The position numbers and the translations under genes were made by a program. From the NCBI GenBank assembly GCA_963750045.1, contig CAVVPD010000004.1, positions 673,198-737,197 on the forward strand: DNA of 64,000 nucleotides, given 5' to 3'. The notes beneath the pieces were generated by a model, which was given only the letters and a program-made list of their open reading frames with translations, made no database searches and was not told the origin of the DNA. Positions 46,113-54,745 of this stretch are shown here, in pieces. The DNA comes from DASUAS01 sp963750045. Lineage in GTDB: Bacteria > Actinomycetota > Acidimicrobiia > IMCC26256 > DASPTH01. Position 1 is the stretch's first letter. Every line of letters starts with the position of its first letter.

Positions 46113-46497
46113 GCCGCAGGTTCGTCTCCGAGCACGCCGGCGAGTATCCAGTGACGCGGCTCTGCGTGTTGGTTGAGGTGCCTCGGTCGAGTTTCTACGA
46201 GTGGCGTGACCGACCGTTGTCGGATCACGACGTCGACGATGCGTGGCTCGCTAACGACATCTTCGATATTCACGTCGCGTCGCGTTGCACCTACGGGTCG
46301 CCGCGGGTCTTCGGTCAACTCCGCAACCGTGGTCGACGTCATGGCCGCAAGCGGATCGCGCGGATCATGGCCGAGTGCGGCCTGGTCGGCGTGCACGGCC
46401 GCAGGAAGTGGCGGCGCGGCAAGCGCGACACTGCACCCGCGGGTGACCATGCTGGAGCGGGACTTCACCGCCGAGTGCTCGAACCAGCGGTGGGTCG
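46109..46497 (+). pseudogene. IS3-family transposase OrfB, N-terminal fragment, frameshifted
   Basis: The N-terminal HTH_21 region is readable ('VTRLCVLVEVPRSSFYEWRD', 'TYGSPRVFGQLRNRG', 'KRIARIMAECGLVGVHGRRK'). After about 46420 the sense moves to another frame ('TLHPRVTMLERDFTAECSNQ'), then similarity stops. All three catalytic acidic residues lie beyond the break and are lost. Confidence 0.8.
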
Positions 46498-46508
46498 AGC
46501 CGGCACGC

Positions 46509-46941
46509 GCTTTTTCCGCAACCGGCCCAGGTCGGTGTGACGCTTCACGACCAGCCGCAACACCACCGGATGATCCGCGGCCTGAACCTCACTGACGCGC
46601 GGCGCGTGGCGAGCTGCGATCGCGACCGACAGCGCGTCGTTCGGGTCGTTCTTGTTCGACCGTGACGTCGCCGACACCCGCACCCGCGCCGACAACGTGG
46701 CGGGCACGTCCAACACCCGCTCGCCGGCGCCGACAACCTGCTGACTCAACAGATGACCGAGCCCGTTCGCGGACTCGATCGCCCACACCCGATCATCGAA
46801 GCCAGCCGACCACGCCAACAGCTCCTCGAGCTGCGTCCGGCCGGCACGCACCTGCAGCGTCGCCAGCGGGATCTCGTCGCGATCGATCACCACCGCGGTG
46901 TGCGTCCGCTTGTGCGGATCGACACCGATCACCACCGTCAT
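46509..46941 (-). pseudogene. IS110-family transposase, N-terminal fragment
   Basis: The DEDD RuvC-like domain of an IS110 transposase is present: 'VVIGVDPHKRTHTAVVID' (first Asp), 'VWAIESANGLG' (Glu) and 'SNKNDPNDALSVAIAARH' (two Asp). Reading frame and similarity end at 'HTDLGRLRKK' near 46510, so the C-terminal serine-containing domain is gone. The truncation point coincides with the end of the IS3 fragment. ATG at 46941. Confidence 0.85.
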
Positions 46942-47185
46942 GTTCGTGCCTCCCTGTCACCACCAATGGGTCACCGGGATCGGCACTCCTGATTCAAGAG
47001 ACCGGTGCTACGCACCTCTTTCGAGCCACACCCCGGAAGGTCCGGCGGGGACGGCAGCCCGCTAGAAAGCCAGTCGCTCACACGACGGCAGGCAGTTCGA
47101 GAACCACCCCGCCGGACCGACGACGCTACGAGCGCCGCCACCAGAACTCAATCAGGCAGATCTGTGCGGGCCGACGCCAACGAGC

Positions 47186-47337
47186 TCACGACAGTTGGGC
47201 TTCGTACTCCTTCGAGTCGTAGTAGTCGCGGCGGGACGTGATCTTGCCTTCTTGATCGATCTTCCATACGCCCGACCACTGCACTGTGATGTCCTTGTCT
47301 CCGACTGTGAACCCGTCGACACCCTCCAACCGCACCT
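47186..47337 (-). pseudogene. SnoaL/NTF2-like C-terminal remnant
   Basis: About 50 codons read 'GFTVGDKDITVQWSGVWKID' and 'GKITSRRDYYDSKEYEAQ', the last strands of a SnoaL/limonene-epoxide-hydrolase-like fold. Upstream similarity ends exactly at the direct repeat starting at 47338. The rest of the gene has been replaced. Confidence 0.5.
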
Positions 47338-47366
47338 GGGAGCGCAGAACGGCACATCCGCGTGCG
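47338..47366. repeat. Left copy of 29-bp direct repeat flanking the molybdo-hydroxylase genes
   Basis: The core GGGAGCGCAGAACGGCAC plus three bases (47338-47358) is identical to 51495-51515; including the following 8 bases, 27 of 29 positions match. On the minus strand both copies encode 'ADVPFCAP', and one of the two mismatches is synonymous. This suggests they come from the same coding sequence. Confidence 0.75.
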
Positions 47367-47712
47367 CGCCCGATCGCCGGAAGTCCATGCGCCCTGTCCG
47401 GGTGGCGGAGTTGCCGTAGGGGACGGTTCGTTCTTGTGAACGGACTACTGCCCAGGTAATCGTCGCCGTCGGGGACCCATACCAGGGAGCAACGCCTGGC
47501 TCTCCCTGAGGAGACGCCGCGGGCAACGGTGATTCCCGGCACGCTCGACGGCACCTGCGCGCTGGTCCCCATCATCGACCGGTGCCCGACGGCCGGATCG
47601 TCTCCCTCTCGTCGCCGCTCCGCCGCCGCTGGTGACGCCATCAATTGCTGGCGCAGGCGCACTCGCTGGTCCATGATTAGCCCGAGCACGTGCTCGACGG
47701 GGGGTCAGTCCG

Positions 47713-48171
47713 ATGGACGTTTCGATCACCGTGAACGGGTTGCAGCGGCGCCACGACGTCGAACCCCGTCTGCTGCTCGTGCACTACCTGCGGACGGTGC
47801 TCGGTTTGACGGGCACCAACGTGGGGTGCGACAGCTCTTCGTGCGGAGCCTGCACCGTGCTCGTCGATGGCGAGTCGGTGAAGTCGTGCACGGTCCTCGC
47901 GGTGCAGGCCGACGGCCAGTCGGTCACCACCATCGAGGGCCTCGCCGTCGACGGTGAGCTCCATCCCGTGCAGCGGGCGTTCCAGGAGTGCCACGCGCTG
48001 CAGTGCGGGTACTGCACCCCGGGCATGGTGATGGCCGCGGTGTCGCTCATCGAGGAGAACGGCGCACTCGACGACGACGACGTCCGTCACGGGCTCGAGG
48101 GCAACCTGTGTCGGTGCACCGGGTACCAGAACATTGTGAAGGCAGTGGTCGCGGCCGGAGCAGCACGATGA
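47713..48171 (+). CDS. Molybdo-hydroxylase small [2Fe-2S] subunit (CoxS-like)
   Basis: A 152-residue iron-sulfur protein with two [2Fe-2S] clusters: a plant-type ferredoxin fold with Cys39, Cys44, Cys47 and Cys59, and an all-helical domain with Cys98, Cys101, Cys133 and Cys135 ('QCGYCTPGM', 'CRCTGYQN'). It carries electrons from the molybdenum centre to the FAD subunit. Its stop overlaps the large-subunit start (ATGA). Confidence 0.94.
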   Translation: MDVSITVNGLQRRHDVEPRLLLVHYLRTVLGLTGTNVGCDSSSCGACTVLVDGESVKSCTVLAVQADGQSVTTIEGLAVDGELHPVQRAFQECHALQCGYCTPGMVMAAVSLIEENGALDDDDVRHGLEGNLCRCTGYQNIVKAVVAAGAAR

Positions 48172-50529
48172 CCGCGGTGGTCGGCACCAGGCTGTTGCGC
48201 AAGGAGGACCCGCCGCTCCTCACCGGCGAAGCTCGCTTCGTCGCCGACCTCGCCGTGCCCGGCGCGCTGCAGTTCGCCCTGGTCCGCAGCCACCACGCGA
48301 ACGCGCGCATCACCGCGATCGACACCAACGCCGCCGCAACCATGCCCGGTGTCGTCGCCGTGTTCACCGGCGCCGATCTCGTGGGCGACTGGGCGGCGCC
48401 GATGCCGTGCGCGTGGCCCGTGACCGACGACATGAAGAACCCGGCTCACTACCCGCTGGCCGTCGATCACGCGTGCTACGTCGGCGACGCGCTCGCAGTT
48501 GTCGTCGCGCGCTCAGCGTACGAGGCGCGCGACGCGGCGGAAGCGGTGGTCGTCGACTACGACCCGCTGCCGGCGGTCGTCGATCTCGAGGAAGCGTTGG
48601 CCGACACGGTTGTGCTCCACGACGATCTCGGGACCAACTCGTCGTATACCTGGGAGTTGACGCCCGACGCGGCGGCGGTCGACGCCGCGTTCGCCAATGC
48701 CGTCCATACGGTCACCGAGCGGTACGTGCAGCAGCGCCTCATCCCCGCGGCCATGGAGCCGCGTGGCGTGTGCGTGGTGCCCCAGCCCTTCGCCGGTGAG
48801 TTCACGATCTACTCGTCGACGCAGATCCCGCACATCCTGAAGATCATGCTCGGCATCACGTGTGGTCTGCCCGAGCACAAGCTGCGGGTCATCGCTCCCT
48901 CGGTTGGTGGGGCCTTCGGGTCCAAGCTCGACGTGTACGCCGAGGAGGTCCTCGCGCTCGCGTTGGCGCACCGCCTGCAGCAGCCCGTGGCGTGGACCGA
49001 AGACCGGAGCGAGAACGCCATGGCCACAATCCACGGTCGCGGTCAGATCCAGGACATCGAGCTGGCTGCCGACGCGTCGGGCAAGGTGACCGCGGTGCGC
49101 GTCCATCTCCTCGCCGACATGGGGGCCTACCTGCAACTCGTCACGCCCGGCATCCCGTTGCTCGGCGCGTTCCTGTACCACGGCAGCTACGACATCCCCG
49201 CTTACTCGTTCACGTGCACCGGGGTGTTCACCTCCAAGACGCCGACCGACGCGTACCGCGGCGCCGGTCGTCCCGAGGCCACCTACGCGATCGAGCGGGC
49301 GATGGACGCCCTGGCCGCGCGCCTCGGCATCGACCCGGCGGAGATCCGGCGCCGGAACTTCATCGCGCCCGACGCCTTCCCCTACACGTCTGGCGCCGGG
49401 CTGCTGTTCGACAGCGGTAACTACGCGGCGGCGCTCGACCGGGCGCTCAAGATGGTCGGCTACGACGACCGGCGTCGAGAGCAGCAGGACCGACGCGCGT
49501 CGGGCTCCACCAGGCATCTCGGGATCGGCTTGTCGTCCTACGTTGAAATGTGTGGGCTCGCCCCGAGCCGGGTCCTCGCATCGTTGAAGTACGGCGCGGG
49601 TGGATGGGAGGCGGCCACCGTCCGCCGCGCTGCCGACCGGGCGCGTGGAAGTGGTCACGGGAACCTCACCACACGGCCAGGGTCACGAGACCTGTTGGTC
49701 GATGATCGTCGCCGACCAGCTCGGCATCGGCGTCGACGACATCGACGTGCTGCACTCCGACACCGCCATCTCGCCGACCGGAATGGACTCCTACGGCTCC
49801 CGCTCGCTCGCGGTCGGTGGCACGGCGGTGTTCCTCGCGGCCGAGCGCGTCCTCGACAAGGCGCGCACGATCGCCGCGCACCACCTCGAGGCCGCGGAAG
49901 AAGACCTCGAGTACGTGAACGGTGCGTTCGCGGTGAAGGGCACCCCGAGCCGATCGATGGCGTTCGGCGAGATTGCATTCGGCGCCTTCACTGCCCACGA
50001 CCTGCCCGACGGGATGGAACCCGGTCTGGCCGAGAGCGTGACCTGGGACCCGCCGAATTTCACCTTCCCGTTCGGCACCCATGCGTGCGTCGTCGAGGTC
50101 GACGACGAGACGGGCCACGTCGAGATCCTGCGATACGTCGCGGTCGACGACTGCGGTAACCAGATCAACCCGCTCATCGTCGAGGGCCAGCTGCACGGCG
50201 GCATCGTGCAGGGCATCGCGCAGGCGCTCTACGAGGACGCGGTCTATGACACCGACGGGAACCTCCAGACCACCACGTTCACCGACTACCTCGTGCCGTC
50301 GGCGGCGGAGTTCGGCACCTTCGAGCTCGATCACACCATAACGCCGAGCCCGACGAACCCGATGGGGGTCAAGGGCATCGGCGAGGCGGGCACCATCGCG
50401 TCGACGCCCGCAGTCATGAACGCGGTGGTCGATGCGCTCGCCCCCATGGGTGTGCGCGACGTCACCATGCCGGCGTCCCCGCAACACGTCTGGAATGCCA
50501 TCCGCGCCGCGAAGGCGGTGGCGTCGTGA
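48168..50529 (+). CDS. Molybdopterin-binding large subunit, form II CoxL-like (one frameshift)
   Basis: Corrected length is about 787 residues. It has the xanthine oxidase-family N-terminal domain ('RKEDPPLLTGEARFVADLAV') and molybdopterin-binding motifs ('VGGAFGSKLDVYAEE', 'TSPHGQGHET'). The active-site loop is 'AYRGAGR' near residue 361, the form II signature, not the AYxCSFR of true CO dehydrogenase. The catalytic glutamate lies in 'GVKGIGEAGT'. The frame slips near 49615-49635 between 'GGWEAATVR' and 'PTGRVEVVTG'. The substrate is probably an organic hydroxylation target and is unknown. GTGA overlap with the FAD subunit. Confidence 0.88.
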
Positions 50530-51353
50530 TCCCGGCGAAGTTCGACTTCGTACGCGCCGGATCCGCCGACGAAGCCGTCTCGCTGCTCGCCGAACACGGT
50601 GACGACGCCAAGCTGATCGCTGGTGGCCACTCTCTGTTGCCGCTCATGAAGCTGCGGCTCGCGACGCCCACGGTGCTCGTCGACGTCGCCCGCATCGGCG
50701 AGCTGTCGTACATCCGGGAGAGCAACGGTCACGTCGCCGTGGGCGCGCTGACCCGCCATCGCGAGGTGGAGACGTCGCCGGTGCTCGCCGAACACGTGGC
50801 CCTGCTCCGCCACGTCGCCTCGCTCGTCGGCGACCCGCAGGTGCGCCACCGCGGCACGCTGGGAGGTTCGCTCGCGCACGGCGACCCCGCCTCCGATCTG
50901 CCGGCGGTCGCGCTCGCGCTCGACGCCGAGATCGTCGTGCGCGGTCCCGGTGGCGAACGGTCGATCGTGGCAACCGACTTCTTCACCGACTTCTTCGAGA
51001 CCGCGCTCGCGCCCGACGAGATGATCGTCGAGATCAGATTCCCAAAGATGCACGGGGCGGGGTGGTCCTACCAGAAGTTCAACCGCCGGGCCCAGGACTG
51101 GGCGATCGTCGGTTCCGCAGTGGTGCACGGCGCGCCGTCACACGTCGCGCTCGTCAACATGGGGCCGACGCCCGTGCGCGCAACTGGTGTGGAGCGGGCG
51201 CTCGCCGGCGGCGCCGAGATCGAGGCAGCCGCCGCCCACGCCGCCGACGACACCGAACCGACCACTGACCTGAACGCCGACGCCGAATTCCGTCGTCACC
51301 TGGCGCGGGTTCTCGTGGGCCGGGGACTAGCGGAGGCGGCCGCGACGCAGTGA
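50526..51353 (+). CDS. Molybdo-hydroxylase FAD subunit (CoxM-like)
   Basis: A 275-residue FAD-binding protein of the CoxM/XdhB family with 'LIAGGHSLLPLMKLRLA' and 'HRGTLGGSLAHGDPASDLP', the two FAD-contacting loops. It passes electrons from the iron-sulfur subunit to an acceptor. The GTG start overlaps the large-subunit stop. Gene order small-large-medium is complete; no dedicated molybdopterin maturation gene is adjacent. Confidence 0.93.
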   Translation: MIPAKFDFVRAGSADEAVSLLAEHGDDAKLIAGGHSLLPLMKLRLATPTVLVDVARIGELSYIRESNGHVAVGALTRHREVETSPVLAEHVALLRHVASLVGDPQVRHRGTLGGSLAHGDPASDLPAVALALDAEIVVRGPGGERSIVATDFFTDFFETALAPDEMIVEIRFPKMHGAGWSYQKFNRRAQDWAIVGSAVVHGAPSHVALVNMGPTPVRATGVERALAGGAEIEAAAAHAADDTEPTTDLNADAEFRRHLARVLVGRGLAEAAATQ

Positions 51354-51815
51354 AGGGTGATCGCGGCGGCTCGAGCGCCTGACCTGAGTCTCTGCGGACA
51401 AGACCGCTCGGTCCGCGGTGCCCTTGAACTGCCGAAGGTGCTGGGCGCTGAAGCACAGAACGACGCACCGAACGCTCATCGAACCGTCGTCATCGGGAGC
51501 GCAGAACGGCACATCGGCGTTCGTGAAGCCGTGTCGCTCCGAACTGGCTTGACCCGCCAGATTGCCCTGACTGGGAGCGGTTACGCGATCCACGGTGTTC
51601 GGTAGACGCTCGGTAGACGCGGGCCGGGTTTCCCGGTTGCGGAAACGCACACGACCCTCGCGTGTGCCAAAGTACGTGTCGGAGGAGGGCCTTGTCAGCC
51701 GGCGCGATGCGATCCGATTGAGCTGCACGGTGCCGTTGGCGGCCTGACAATGCCTTCTGGCTTGCCGTTCTTGGGTGACGACTCGTCGACATCGCCGCAT
51801 CCGATGTGCGTCGGA
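51354..51815. other. Gene-free stretch containing the right direct repeat
   Basis: 462 bases between the FAD subunit gene and cydB. A long minus-strand open frame exists but matches nothing I recognise. The region holds the second copy of the 29-bp repeat and may be residue of an insertion. Confidence 0.45.
51495..51523. repeat. Right copy of 29-bp direct repeat
   Basis: Same orientation as 47338-47366, 27 of 29 bases identical. The two copies bracket a 4.2-kb block containing only the three molybdo-hydroxylase genes. Confidence 0.75.
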
Positions 51816-52856
51816 TCACGACGATGAAGGGACCGGAGCTTCGGTTGTTGTGGTCAGGTCGTCGGGCTCGAGGAGGCCCTTCTGGTCGAGTGCGTAGAGG
51901 AGCCCGAGGGACGGCAGGATGGTGATCGCGGCGAGGGCGAAGACGACCACGATGGTGGTGAGCGTGCCCGACGGTGCGGCGGCCTGCGACACCTTCAAGC
52001 TGGTCGGGAGGATGTAGGGCCACTGGGCGACGCCCCAGCTCACGACGATGGTCGCCACCGCGCCCATGGAGAGCACGCGTGCCCATCGGTGTGCATCTCG
52101 TAGCAGCAGGACGAGTGCACCGATGCCGCAGAGGGCGGAGATGATGACGAGTGGGAGTGCTCGCGAGGTGAGGCCGTCGAAGACGTAGGTGGCGTAGTCG
52201 TGGAGCACGAAGAATCCGAGGAACGCGACGAGGCCTGCGGCCACGGAAGCTGCGATCGCGCGTTGCCGGAAGTATTCGACCATGTGGTTGTCGTCGAGCC
52301 TGCGGGCGTCCCAGACGAGGTAGACCGAGGCGAGGAACGCGCACACGGTGACCGCGAGCACACCGCCGAGGATTGACGTCGGGTTGATCCAACTCGCCCA
52401 GGGGTCGCCGGCCTTGCCGCCCGCGGGTACCTGACCGGAGGCGATGGCGCCGGCGACCGCGCCCATGCAGTAGGGCACGAGCACCGACGATGACGCGAAC
52501 GCGGCACCGAAGTTGCGTTGGCTCGACGTGCGCGAGACCTCTTTGCGGAACGCGAAGCTGGATCCTCGCAGCACGATGCCCAGCGCGGCCAGCGCGAGCG
52601 GCACGAACAGGGTCAGGGTGATCGACGCGAACGCTTCGGGGAACCCGGTCCACAGCACCACGAGCACGAAGATCAACCAGACGTGGTTCGCTTCCCACAC
52701 CGGCCCGATCGAGTGGCTGATCACGGCGCGGGGTCGCGCACCCCGCTCGGCGCCACCGGCGACGAGATCCCAGAACCCGGCACCGAAATCGGCGCCGCCG
52801 AAGAGTGCGTACGCGGTGATCCCGAACATGAGGATCACCGCCACCGCGTCGCTCAT
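51816..52856 (-). CDS. cydB: Cytochrome bd oxidase subunit II
   Basis: A 346-residue membrane protein with 8-9 helices. It begins 'ILMFGITAYALFGGADFGAG' and contains 'IGPVWEANHVWLIFVLVVLW', both diagnostic of CydB. It should pair with CydA in the high-affinity quinol oxidase. Its ATG overlaps the stop of the cydA remnant (ATGA). Because cydA is broken, the complex cannot form unless another cydA exists elsewhere. Confidence 0.95.
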   Translation of the reverse strand: MSDAVAVILMFGITAYALFGGADFGAGFWDLVAGGAERGARPRAVISHSIGPVWEANHVWLIFVLVVLWTGFPEAFASITLTLFVPLALAALGIVLRGSSFAFRKEVSRTSSQRNFGAAFASSSVLVPYCMGAVAGAIASGQVPAGGKAGDPWASWINPTSILGGVLAVTVCAFLASVYLVWDARRLDDNHMVEYFRQRAIAASVAAGLVAFLGFFVLHDYATYVFDGLTSRALPLVIISALCGIGALVLLLRDAHRWARVLSMGAVATIVVSWGVAQWPYILPTSLKVSQAAAPSGTLTTIVVVFALAAITILPSLGLLYALDQKGLLEPDDLTTTTEAPVPSSS

Positions 52857-53108
52857 CGGACACCGACCGCGTCGTCCGCCGCCGCGACCGGTTCAGGTGG
52901 GCTGTACGGACCGCCCGCCTCCACCTCGTCGCCGCTGGCGCGGAACCGTCGGCTCATCATCCGCAAGATCAACACCAACGTCACCCCCACACCGGCGTAC
53001 AGGCCGAGGATGACGAGGAACATGACCCAGACGCCCTGGTTGCTCGTCGCCGCGTTCTCGACCTTCATGTAGTCGTAGACGATCCATGGTTGGCGTCCGA
53101 CCTCGGTA
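52853..53108 (-). pseudogene. cydA: Cytochrome bd oxidase subunit I, C-terminal remnant
   Basis: Only the last 80 or so residues of CydA remain: 'STEVGRQPWIVYDYMKVENA', the final helix 'GVWVMFLVILGLYAGVGVTL' and a cytoplasmic tail. The roughly 400 upstream residues with the heme ligands and quinol loop are missing. Similarity stops near 53105, and upstream sequence does not resemble CydA. The overlap with cydB is still the normal ATGA. Confidence 0.82.
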
Positions 53109-53524
53109 GAACCATGGACACGCTGAGCAGTCATCCGAGTCTCACGTCGGAACGCGCCCGCGAAACCACCCGCCTGATCGTCGCGGCATCTGCCTCCAGC
53201 GCGCCGCACAGCTCGACGTCCACGAAGCAGCTCTACGAGGCGATTGGAGACACCGGCGACCTACGACGCCCGCGGGCCCTTGCGCTGCAACGTGTCGGAG
53301 GTGCGACACCAACGCGTGCTCCACGACCCGCGGGGCTCTCCCGGTGGTACTCCTTGGCCGCGTGCCCTGCTGTCTCTCCGGAACCTCGTTCCACAAACTC
53401 GGCCTTTAGCTCGAACGAACTGAGATAGTATGAACTTGACAGGTCGGCTCGGGTGAGTGATCTTGTGACGGGCAGTCCGTCGTGTGAGCAGCCAAGAATG
53501 CGAACCGAGCCAAGGAGAGATCGC
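53109..53524. other. Gene-free region between the cydA break and the amidohydrolase
   Basis: About 415 bases with no recognisable gene. Its right part is comparatively AT-rich and contains a candidate MarR box (53413-53433), so it should hold the amidohydrolase promoter. Confidence 0.45.
53413..53433 (-). promoter_or_regulatory. Candidate MarR box 1
   Basis: Read on the minus strand this 21-bp site begins TCATACT and has AGTTCGT near its end, around a core ACT-N5-AGT dyad. It matches 16 of 21 positions with the site at 56932-56952 upstream of marR. It lies about 90 bases before the amidohydrolase ATG. Confidence 0.5.
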
Positions 53525-54718
53525 ATGACCGAGTCTTTGGGCCTGATCGATTGCGATATGCACTGCTATGAGACCCGTGATTCGGGTACCAAGTTCCTCC
53601 CCGAGGAGTTCACTGGCGAGGCGATCCAAACGGTGAAGCTGGTGGATGGCAACGAGGTGATCGTGGCAGGGGACCGGGTGGCAGCATTCTTCTCCGACCA
53701 GAACCTGCACGCCTTTGACCAGGCACATCGCCCAGGGTCTCTCAAGGAGATCCTCAAGCAGAACTACTCGGGCACTCTGCCGGACACCTACACGCTCGAC
53801 GACATGCGGCCTGAGTACGTCGACCGAGACGCGCGGATACGGAGTCTCGATGCCCAAGGGGTCGAGAAGTGTGTCCTCTACCCAAGCACGATCGGATGGT
53901 CAGCTGAGAACTGGGTGCGGCGGACGGACGCGCTGTACGCCAACGTCCATGCCTTCAACCGTTGGTACGACGACGCATGGGGTTTTCACTACAAAGACCG
54001 CATCTTCGCCACGCCGATACTGTCGCTACGCGACCTGCACGAGGCCGTGAAGGAGACGGACTACCTTCTCAACCGAGGAGCCCGCGTCATCGTGCTGCCG
54101 ACAGGCCCGGCCTACGGCCGCTCGCCCGGCGACCCGTACTTCGATCCGGTCTGGGAGCGGCTGAACGAGGCGGGCGTGACCATCGCGCTTCACATTCACG
54201 ACTATTGGTCCAACTCCACGATCGGACCACACTGGGGTCAGGAGCCATACCCCACGCCGTCCCGAATGTCGGCGTGGCAGTGGCAGAACACGTATGGCGA
54301 GCGACCGGTGACCGAGATGATCTCCTCGCTGATCTACGACAATCTCTTCGGAAGGTTCCCGCGGCTGCGGCTGCTCTCCTCTGAGTTCGGATGTGAGTGG
54401 GTGCCCCACTTCCTGCGGCACATGGACAAGAGCAGGGGCATGGGACGAAACGGCCCGTGGATCGGCGGCTCGTTGACCGACCGTCCGAGCCGGATCTTCC
54501 GCGAGTACGTCAGCGTCGTCCCGTACGCAGAGGACGACATCCCTTGGGTGGTCGACAACCTGGGCAGCTGCGAGTGGATGGTGATGGGCTCGGACTGGCC
54601 GCACCCAGAGGGCCTCGCGGAGCCGAGAGAGTTCCTAGACCTCATCTCGGCTCTTCCCGAGACCTCCCAGCAGATGATTCTTCGCGAGAACGCCGAGCGG
54701 ATGCTCAGCGTTCGGTGA
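53525..54718 (+). CDS. Amidohydrolase-2 family (COG2159) metal-dependent hydrolase/decarboxylase
   Basis: A 397-residue TIM-barrel protein with the N-terminal 'DCDMHCYE' metal motif, 'IALHIHDYW' (barrel histidine), 'SSEFGCEWVPHFLRHMD' and the C-terminal 'GSDWPHPEG' aspartate. The family includes aromatic decarboxylases (ACMSD, LigW) and hydrolases of ring-fission products. ATG at 53525 follows AAGGAGAG. It converges with an acyl-CoA ligase gene and shares a candidate operator with marR. Confidence 0.9.
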   Translation: MTESLGLIDCDMHCYETRDSGTKFLPEEFTGEAIQTVKLVDGNEVIVAGDRVAAFFSDQNLHAFDQAHRPGSLKEILKQNYSGTLPDTYTLDDMRPEYVDRDARIRSLDAQGVEKCVLYPSTIGWSAENWVRRTDALYANVHAFNRWYDDAWGFHYKDRIFATPILSLRDLHEAVKETDYLLNRGARVIVLPTGPAYGRSPGDPYFDPVWERLNEAGVTIALHIHDYWSNSTIGPHWGQEPYPTPSRMSAWQWQNTYGERPVTEMISSLIYDNLFGRFPRLRLLSSEFGCEWVPHFLRHMDKSRGMGRNGPWIGGSLTDRPSRIFREYVSVVPYAEDDIPWVVDNLGSCEWMVMGSDWPHPEGLAEPREFLDLISALPETSQQMILRENAERMLSVR

Positions 54719-54745
54719 CAGAACGGGGCGCACACCCCCGTCGAG

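Larger units (their letters stand above)
45771..46497 (+). mobile_element. IS3-family insertion sequence, truncated
   Basis: The left end is proposed at TGACCCGCCTTCTTGGACAC (from 45771), which resembles IS3-family termini. orfA is complete, orfB is frameshifted and cut off before any DDE catalytic residue. Similarity ends at 'NQRWV' near 46497, where an oppositely oriented IS110 remnant begins. No right inverted repeat is left, so the element cannot move on its own. Confidence 0.75.

Noticed and set aside
47713..51353. Aerobic CO dehydrogenase (form I)
   Set aside because: The large subunit carries AYRGAGR instead of AYxCSFR, so true CO dehydrogenase is not supported.
51602..51815. Minus-strand open frame between the FAD subunit gene and cydB
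   Set aside because: No recognisable domain, no good ribosome-binding site and biased Arg/Thr composition.
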